Shown: piece after piece, positions 19,620 to 25,259 of the stretch
Layout of the letters: each line of letters begins with the position of its first letter
How positions within the stretch are numbered: position 1 is the stretch's first letter
Made by a program: the position numbers and the translations under genes
The notes under the pieces: generated by a model
Databases searched by the model: none
Told to the model about the DNA's origin: nothing
The model's input: only the letters and a program-made list of their open reading frames with translations
Origin: Salisapilia sapeloensis
Taxonomy: Eukaryota > Oomycota > Peronosporomycetes > Peronosporales > Salisapiliaceae
Assembly (NCBI GenBank): GCA_023334545.1
Contig: JAADVB010000253.1
Coordinates: 1 to 25,259, forward strand
DNA length: 25,259 bases
Direction of reading: 5' to 3'

Positions 19620-20800
19620 ACTTGTGGACGTATGCAAACGCACGTATAGGCCACTAGCAACGGTCGGACGCGGTGTACTCCTTCCGCCTTCTTCGGTCCC
19701 AAACTTGGTGCGAACGGAGCAGGATATGCCGTATTTAGCTGGACATTATATAGTGATTTTTATATAATAATGTCCGAATAAAGGGAAGATGTAAAGGATG
19801 GCAGTATATGTTTTATCGGTTTCACATACTGCCACGTTGTCAGCAGAAGCTTTCTGGTCATCTACCTGCATGCAAGTCATCATCTTTATACCTTTGCTTG
19901 TGGTGATACTATAGATACGTGATAGAGAATACACTGTGCGTTGCCCTACGGCTGTGAATAGCTTTTTTATTATGATATGCGAATGCTTTATGTACATTCA
20001 CTCTTTCGACAAGTACATCTTGATGTTTCTTGCTACTCGTCTACTCGTGTAGTATCTAGACTACTCTTGTTACCACGTCCTTGTAAAAGTTTGTCGATAC
20101 AATCTTCTTCTTTGATCGCAGTAAACAGTGTTCATGCTGAATAGCACTCCTAAATCAATGGCCTACTCGAGTTCAATGCTTTTACTCCTTTACTACGAAT
20201 GCAGGCACCAACGCAGAAGGAAAGAATGTGCTCAGCTGCTGACTGCACGGTCGTAGAAATAGCATGACAGAGACTTTCGCTCTATATCCATCACAAGGCT
20301 GATTATGTATTCCAATCATTGGATACCGACTTAGAGAGGAATATCAGCGGAATATATACGTGGAAACCTAGTGACCCCGTTTTCGTTTGATGAAAGGATC
20401 CATTGAAATGGATCTAATGCAGTAGCATAAAGCTTCCTCTCGCACAACATCGATACAACTAGGTATATAATGAATAGAAACTCGGTGAAGGCATCGTGTC
20501 TTTCGTGATATCAAGTTTAAAGGAAAGAAACGAGAGGATCATAACAGTACAAATGACTACAGCAAATATGCTAACGAAGATATATACAATGAGTATCAAG
20601 ACGTGATCTAATCTCACCCATGCCTTCCTGCGAGTGTATCCTGCTTACGTGATTGTATGAATTTCTATGCGTCAGCGCTATAAGGCATGTCAGATGGTCG
20701 ATGAGATTCACGTAACGGTCATCGCTTTATTACACAAGACAAATCTTTCATCTGTACTCATCCATTTCCAGTTTCCCCCCTCTCCTATCAAGCACTCAGC
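19620..20800. other. divergent intergenic region of about 1.2 kb
   Basis: This lies between the starts of the TPR-like gene (leftward) and the acylase gene (rightward). The left part (19741-20000) is AT-rich. An 83-codon minus-strand frame (19746-19997) has no recognisable feature and is not called. The right end holds a core promoter (20755-20769). Confidence 0.5.
20755..20769 (+). promoter_or_regulatory. oomycete Inr/FPR core promoter of acylase gene
   Basis: TACTCATCCATTTCC contains an Inr-like CTCATCC running directly into CATTTCC, which matches the FPR element. It lies 32-46 nt upstream of the ATG at 20801. Confidence 0.55.
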
Positions 20801-22162
20801 ATGCGCTTCCTAATAATTGCTTTACTGTCTACGCTTTCATCCATTGAAAGCTGTAGTGACTTTCGATATAACTCGACGCCTGATGACGCTTCCATCTTGA
20901 GCGGCCGCACGATGGATTTTGTTCCCGACTTAGAGACCTTAATTGAAATCGTACCTCGCGGTACTAGTATGCAAGAACCTCCGATCCGAGGCTGCGCCAA
21001 TTGTCCAGACTATGGATGGGAATCCAAGTACGGCTTCGTTGCTATGAATGTCTTCGGTGTAAACGTCGCAACGGATGGACTGAATGAAAAAGGTCTATCC
21101 GCTGGATGGCTGTACCTCACCGGTTCCAAGTACCCCATACCAGAGGCCACTGAACCCGACCACGAGGTGTCTCCTTTTGACCCGGAAGCGTCACCAAAGG
21201 AAATCCCAGTCGTTACGTCCACATGTACCTACTTCCTCGGCAACTTTGCCACTGTCCAAGAAGTAAAAGACGCTATAAAGAACCATGACATCCAGATTGC
21301 AGCAGTGGACGTATCAGCTGTATCCATCCTACGGGCACATACGGACGCATACTCGGTGGATGGTTCTCAACTGCATGTATCCGTGCATGACGCAACAGGC
21401 GCCAATCTCGTTCTTGAGTTCCTGGATGGAAAACTGCGCATGTATGACAACCTGAATAATGTGCTTACGAATGATCCTCCGTTACAAGAGCAATTGAAAC
21501 TATTGAAAGAACATGGTCTAAAGCATCTTCCTGGTGGATACGAACCAGCAGATCGTTTCCAACGCCTCTCCCTCCTGAACCATGCTGCGTCTGTGTACGG
21601 GTACAAGACGTTGAACAATCATGACGACGTTACGTACTTGCAAGCAACGAAGAAGCAACGGCAAGTGTCGGATGTTGTGCACATTCTTAACACCGTTGAG
21701 CTTCCAACTTTAGCGGCAACGCAATGGACACTTGTACATGACCATACGGACAAGGCTCTCTACTTCCGTAGCACGATGAACTTTGTTCTTCGTAAGATTG
21801 ATCTTTCTATAATCGATTTCTCCCACGGACAACCTCGACAAGCGATACCGGTGACGATGGGTGACTGGCATGTTGACCTGACGCCTGCATTAGTGTCCAC
21901 GGACAACCAGTTGCATACATCTGACTTGCCATCTCGATCCCAAATTTTGGCTTTAAAGAAAGGAGAAACGGATGCTTCTTTAAAAGAATTGGTGAAAACA
22001 AGCTACTCGTCTGTAGAAGCAAAAGGCTCAAGCAGCTTACGTGACTTAGTGTTGGTCCTCGCTGGGGTGGTCGTTGGCGTCGCCGTCACAATGATCGTTG
22101 CTCATCGACGCACAATTCAAAGCAAACTGTTCAAGAAGCAGAGTTACCAGGACATCGCGTAA
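20801..22162 (+). CDS. membrane-anchored penicillin V acylase/choloylglycine hydrolase family Ntn hydrolase
   Basis: The 453-aa protein is predicted to hydrolyse a linear amide bond. Residues 1-17 form a signal peptide whose removal would expose Cys18 (SIES|CSDFRY), the N-terminal nucleophile of this family. Further expected residues are in place: SGRTMDF (Arg36, Asp39), NEKGLSAGW (Asn95), VLTNDPPLQEQL (Asn224) and GGYEPADRFQRL (Arg252/Arg255). The natural substrate cannot be inferred; characterised relatives cleave penicillin V, bile salts, N-acyl homoserine lactones or N-acylethanolamines. Unlike soluble bacterial members it ends with a transmembrane helix (about 415-435, LRDLVLVLAGVVVGVAVTMI) and a basic cytosolic tail, so the catalytic domain should sit at the cell surface or in the endomembrane lumen. 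The absence of introns and the largely bacterial distribution of the family make an ancient bacterial origin plausible, not shown. A core promoter lies just upstream. Confidence 0.9.
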   Translation: MRFLIIALLSTLSSIESCSDFRYNSTPDDASILSGRTMDFVPDLETLIEIVPRGTSMQEPPIRGCANCPDYGWESKYGFVAMNVFGVNVATDGLNEKGLSAGWLYLTGSKYPIPEATEPDHEVSPFDPEASPKEIPVVTSTCTYFLGNFATVQEVKDAIKNHDIQIAAVDVSAVSILRAHTDAYSVDGSQLHVSVHDATGANLVLEFLDGKLRMYDNLNNVLTNDPPLQEQLKLLKEHGLKHLPGGYEPADRFQRLSLLNHAASVYGYKTLNNHDDVTYLQATKKQRQVSDVVHILNTVELPTLAATQWTLVHDHTDKALYFRSTMNFVLRKIDLSIIDFSHGQPRQAIPVTMGDWHVDLTPALVSTDNQLHTSDLPSRSQILALKKGETDASLKELVKTSYSSVEAKGSSSLRDLVLVLAGVVVGVAVTMIVAHRRTIQSKLFKKQSYQDIA

Positions 22163-22617
22163 GAGCTACGAAATGATAAGTAGACTACTAAAATCCGAGA
22201 GTCTAATGAATTTGTCATTACACTAGTAAATACATCTACTACGTTCGTACGTATAGGTTAAATATTCTCATCACTAAGTGACAGTAGTTGTGGTTTCTAC
22301 TTGTCCTGTATGGTCATGAATAAGATTTAAAAGTAGGAATAAATATGTATTTCCATCCATTTACTTTTATATCGCGCATTTTATTCATCAAGTACAAATG
22401 TACTCGGCTAGACAAGGTAATTAACCTCTTCAGTCGATCAAGATATCTTTATACAAGTACAGATATAGTCACTAGAAACAAGAGAATCTATGCATTCCTA
22501 CTAGAAGCAAATATGAAGAAAGGAATGAAATGAGAAAACCATTCAGTTGCATTCGACTAGAAACGACTTTGCTTCTCCAGCATTCACTTTCAGCTGGCAA
22601 ACGGCACATGATCCGTC
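22163..22617. other. intergenic region, convergent 3' flanks
   Basis: An AT-rich spacer between the end of the acylase gene and the end of peptide gene A. Only a 62-codon frame without features is present (22345-22533, plus). I see no gene. Confidence 0.5.
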
Positions 22618-22812
22618 TTACCAATTGTACCATATCGGCCAGCCACCACGATGCGGATATCCAATCGACTCTTTTCCGCTGGAACCTTCAGGATCTTCTT
22701 CATTGGCTAAAGATGCTGCAGCCGATTCCAAGTTTCCACGAAGGTTGTCTTCGGCTTGGATGCCACTCATAGCACCGACGAGTCCGAGGAGAAGAAGAGC
22801 TGTCTTGAACAT
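22618..22812 (-). CDS. small secreted peptide A, ESIGYP family
   Basis: This 64-aa precursor starts at ATG 22812. Residues 1-20 form a clean signal peptide (FKTALLLLGLVGAMSG, cleavage after IQA). The 44-residue mature part is acidic and Ala/Ser/Glu-rich at first (EDNLRGNLESAAASLANEED) and ends in SSG-K-ESIGYPHRGGWPIWYNW. There is no cysteine. The last 17 residues share 11 identities with those of peptide B 750 nt upstream, whereas the rest of the two proteins has diverged, so the C-terminus is the probable functional unit. A LR dipeptide five residues after the signal peptide is not an RxLR motif. A strong Inr/FPR element lies 42-57 nt before the ATG. No known family recognised. Confidence 0.75.
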   Translation of the reverse strand: MFKTALLLLGLVGAMSGIQAEDNLRGNLESAAASLANEEDPEGSSGKESIGYPHRGGWPIWYNW

Positions 22813-23560
22813 CTTGTAGCTTATAGAGAATTAAAGCTTGAGCTGTCGAGCGCAAATTTGAGAATGAAGAGAAGGATGCAAGTCGGCTTTAAGGCAGCCT
22901 ATTGCTATGGCTGTCGTAAACTATCACGTATGACACAGTATGCACTGCCTCTATTCTAATATCTCTTGCTATCTACTTGGCATCTAGCTATGCGAAAGAA
23001 GTACATAGAGAAGTACAGGTCGATGGTCACATGTCCATAATCCTAGGTCTACAAGTGTAATCTTGATTGGAAACAACATGGGATAGATAGGAGTAAATTG
23101 CAGTTGCGGAATCCCTTGATTGACCCAAGAAGGCAGAGGGGTAACAGCAAGATGCAGCGAAAGCAATGTTACTAGAGGTTACCGACCGAAGTTGACTTTG
23201 CCTTCAATGCACACGTTTCTACCACGTCGATATACATGTACAAGAGAAAAGATATCTTTCCGGTAATCTTACCGATGGGAACACATCCAAGGTAGAAATA
23301 AAATAGCAATTCTTGGTTTCTCTTTAGATAGTGACACTGTGTCGATCATCAACCGTTACTAGACGCCTCGAGAAGCATTTGCATCAGTACTCTGCAGTCG
23401 CAGTATCTCAACCGAAGAACACTGATAATCAACAACAAAAAGAATAATGTGCGGAAATGATAATGAAGATCTGGAAAGTCAACTTCATTCCATTTAGCGC
23501 TACGATTACTTCTTGTTGCTTCCATTACGCGTGCACGGTCATAATGATGGTCTTCTTGCT
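22813..23560. other. spacer between peptide genes A and B
   Basis: It contains the promoter of peptide gene A near its left end and the 3' flank of gene B at its right end. No third peptide copy was found on either strand by reading for the ESIGYP motif or a short signal-peptide frame. Confidence 0.5.
22854..22869 (-). promoter_or_regulatory. oomycete Inr/FPR core promoter of peptide A
   Basis: On the minus strand CTTCATTCTCAAATTT matches 13 of 16 positions of GCTCATTYYNCAWTTT. It ends 42 nt before the ATG at 22812. Peptide B carries a related element. Confidence 0.65.
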
Positions 23561-23764
23561 TTACCAATATGGCCACCAAGGCATTCCATTGCGTTGAGGA
23601 TAGCCAATGCTTTCGTGCATACCAGAGCTTTCCGATACGTTCGAAAATAATATTTTGAGCGTGTCGAGCCCTTCGACGTCCGGCTCGCTTCGGAGATAGA
23701 CGTCTGCTTGAGCGATAAAGGTTGCGATAGAAAGATAAGCGCAGAGTAGAAACGCCTTCATCAT
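23561..23764 (-). CDS. small secreted peptide B, ESIGYP family
   Basis: This 67-aa precursor starts at ATG 23764; a second ATG follows at once. Residues 1-20 form a signal peptide (MKAFLLCAYLSIATFIAQ, cleavage after AQA). The 47-residue mature part begins DVYLRSEPDVEGLDTLKILF, contains one N-glycosylation sequon (NVS) and ends SSG-MH-ESIGYPQRNGMPWWPYW. It is the paralogue of peptide A in the same orientation, conserved almost only in the SSG..ESIGYPxRxGxPxWxxW C-terminus. Apart from the signal peptide there is no cysteine. The CATTCTCAAA element about 40 nt upstream is shared with A. Role unknown: secreted signalling peptide or effector are the main options. Confidence 0.75.
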   Translation of the reverse strand: MMKAFLLCAYLSIATFIAQADVYLRSEPDVEGLDTLKILFSNVSESSGMHESIGYPQRNGMPWWPYW

Positions 23765-23799
23765 CTTCAGATGCTGACGTGTGCGACCTTACTAGTATT

Positions 23800-23811
23800 T
23801 TTGAGAATGGT
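23800..23811 (-). promoter_or_regulatory. Inr-like core promoter of peptide B
   Basis: On the minus strand ACCATTCTCAAA shares CATTCTCAAA with the promoter of peptide A at the same distance from the ATG. The FPR half is weaker (AAAAATAC). Confidence 0.5.
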
Positions 23812-24542
23812 GCAAGGAAGGCAATGAGACCACCGGAAAGATCTCTATATCTTTAATGACAACGTTTCTTTTCCTTCGTGCGATCTACCCGAGTTCAATT
23901 GAAAGGGAAACATGCAGATAAGATCAACGGCTATGTTGTAGATAATTCGTTACCACATCTCCAATATGTCGAGAGAAAAGGGTAAGATGTTTCCGCTGGG
24001 ATGCCCTATCTCAAATCGTTTCTATATTCATATGAACAAAGTAGCTATTTGCTCTCTACGCTTCAACATGGATTCTCATACATCATGTCACTAGTAGAAC
24101 TCAGTATCACTATGATTACACGTAGGACAGTGGAAAATACATACGTCAACCAGGACAAGAAATTCATCCGTCAATTCATGTACAGAACGATTAGGCACGT
24201 ATCGGCAGTTATAGGGGATGCGTGTGACTCTGCTATGGTAACTGTCATTTTCTGACCACACTTCATGAACCTTGATTAGAGATCCTGGACCGTGGGACTT
24301 ATGACGAGCTAGTGAGAACAGACCACTTTCGATGCTGCTTGATATTAATATCATGTTATTCAAATTTCCATGCATCAACCGCCTAGTGTCATCTGGATTA
24401 TACCATTGCCATTGGATTTCTAATCAAACCGATTCGGCGACAAAATACTGTCCAGTTCCTTCTCACCTTTGGACTTGAGAAAACATGGAACTTCGCGTAC
24501 TAAAATAAAAACGATCAGACCATTCAGTATGACTCTTGTGAT
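23812..24542. other. intergenic region upstream of ferric reductase
   Basis: Divergent spacer between peptide B and the ferric reductase gene. Frames at 24001-24255 (+) and 24091-24378 (-) show no domain, signal peptide or promoter and are not called. Confidence 0.5.
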
Positions 24543-24558
24543 TCTCATTATTCAATTT
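24543..24558 (+). promoter_or_regulatory. oomycete Inr/FPR core promoter of ferric reductase
   Basis: TCTCATTATTCAATTT matches 14 of 16 positions of the consensus GCTCATTYYNCAWTTT. It ends 40 nt before the ATG at 24599. This is the best core promoter in the window and supports the start codon. Confidence 0.75.
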
Positions 24559-24598
24559 CACTCGGATCCTCCATACCGCCAATTTCCATCGCTTTAAT

Positions 24599-25259
24599 AT
24601 GACTGAACATGAGTACGCGTCGGTACTAACACCGAGTGAGGCATCCAAGTCCAGTGGTTCAACTCCTTTGCCGATGCTAGGTACCTCAAGCGATTCTTCA
24701 CGTCCGTCGTTTGGTACTCGTGTACTTCGTGCTGGATACGCCGTTCGATGGAAACTAGCTGAGACCTTCTTCGGAAGACCGCTTCCGTTCCTCACTTCTC
24801 GCTTCGATATCAAGCTTGGTGACCTGTTCATCACATTACCGATCATCGTCGTGACTTTAGCCGTGAATGCCATCAAGTGTAGCAATGGAGATGTCAAGCC
24901 TAGCGGTACCTTACCCAACATCTCTCTCATGCTCGTCGTGATCATGGCCATCCGGAACAACATCGTCCTCCACTTCTTAGCCGGCATGTCCTTTGAGCGA
25001 GCGTTGATGTACCATAAACTCATGGGTGTCATGACCCTCCTACTTGGAGCCTTACATGGTGCTTCTTACCTCGTCGCTAAAGATAATGATGGTAAGTGGA
25101 AAAGTGGTCTCCCCTTACTCATCCTCCTCGGTACCATCTTCCTCTTTGCGTTGCCTCCCATTCGACGCAAATTCTTTCACCTCTTCCTACCGATGCACAT
25201 CCTCCTCTTCGTTGCCATCGTCATCATCGCGTTGATCCACGCAGGTGGTCTTGTCATGG
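24599..25259 (+). CDS. ferric reductase/NADPH oxidase-like flavocytochrome, 5' part
   Basis: The window ends inside this gene; the first 220 residues are visible from ATG 24599 and the frame stays open. The first 45 residues are a Ser-rich cytosolic tail. Transmembrane segments follow at about 74-92 (GDLFITLPIIVVTLAVNA), 107-128, 140-160, 171-187 and 199-217. The ferric reductase domain is recognised by RNNIVLHFLAGMSFERALMY-H and the paired haem-ligand histidines His139/His153 and His200/His214, each 14 apart. Family members pass electrons from cytosolic NADPH via FAD and two haems to Fe(III)/Cu(II) or oxygen across the membrane. The FAD and NADPH domains must lie beyond 25259, so reductase and oxidase cannot be told apart here. 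No EF-hands are seen in the visible N-terminus. Confidence 0.88.
   Translation, partial: MTEHEYASVLTPSEASKSSGSTPLPMLGTSSDSSRPSFGTRVLRAGYAVRWKLAETFFGRPLPFLTSRFDIKLGDLFITLPIIVVTLAVNAIKCSNGDVKPSGTLPNISLMLVVIMAIRNNIVLHFLAGMSFERALMYHKLMGVMTLLLGALHGASYLVAKDNDGKWKSGLPLLILLGTIFLFALPPIRRKFFHLFLPMHILLFVAIVIIALIHAGGLVM

Noticed and set aside
19746-19997. 83-codon minus-strand frame in the TPR/acylase spacer
   Set aside because: Located in AT-rich DNA, no signal peptide, domain or promoter; one intermediate-length frame is expected by chance.
22618-23764. RxLR effector motif in peptides A and B
   Set aside because: Only an LR dipeptide (NLRG, YLRS) occurs close behind the signal peptide; the RxLR spacing and a following EER are absent.
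24463-25032. 189-codon minus-strand frame over the ferric reductase
   Set aside because: The plus strand encodes unmistakable ferric reductase motifs with a good promoter; the minus frame has no features.

Overview
The window looks like a compact nuclear segment of an oomycete (a stramenopile). Genes are dense and mostly intact. The introns I can place are short (51-132 nt) with GTATGT-like donors and TAG acceptors. Several genes carry the Inr/FPR core promoter typical of oomycetes (consensus GCTCATTYYNCAWTTT) about 35-60 nt upstream of the ATG, clearest before the ferric reductase (24543-24558) and a small secreted peptide (13311-13320). The genus cannot be fixed from the sequence alone.

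Layout. 1-2346 is gene-poor, with one possible eroded coding island (552-1024) behind a TACTAAC/polypyrimidine/TAG acceptor-like signal. 2347-4182 (-) is a PTC7-type PP2C phosphatase with a mitochondrial-looking presequence and a fused CBS pair. 4183-4729 is a divergent spacer with four E2F-like motifs, leading to a small hypothetical protein (4730-5065, +). 5202-7225 (-) is a second PP2C with two FHA domains. Its last exon, carrying the terminal metal-binding Asp, lies behind a 56-nt intron, and upstream exons (7266-7676) probably add an N-terminal membrane anchor. 7954-9035 (-) is a three-exon, two-pass membrane protein of EROS/Ycf4-like layout. It shares a 148-nt bidirectional promoter with a SAP-like repeat protein (9184-10362, +). 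10914-12887 (+) is a mucin-like type I membrane protein. 13081-13266 (-) is a 61-aa secreted peptide. 14054-19619 (-) is a TPR/Mlp-type nuclear-pore basket protein in three exons. 20801-22162 (+) is a membrane-anchored penicillin V acylase/choloylglycine hydrolase family Ntn hydrolase. 22618-22812 and 23561-23764 (both -) are two small secreted peptides that share only a C-terminal 17-residue motif. 24599 onward (+) is the start of a ferric reductase/NOX-like flavocytochrome, cut by the window edge.

How the genes relate. This is a mixed housekeeping and surface/secretome segment, not an operon-like system. The two neighbouring PP2C genes belong to different subfamilies. The most novel element is the peptide pair ending ESIGYPxRxGxPxWxxW: identical residues are mostly written with different codons, which points to selection on the peptide itself. 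Other notable items are the CBS-PTC7 fusion, the anchor-FHA-FHA-PP2C layout (reminiscent of plant KAPP), the E2F-like cluster and the membrane-tethered acylase.
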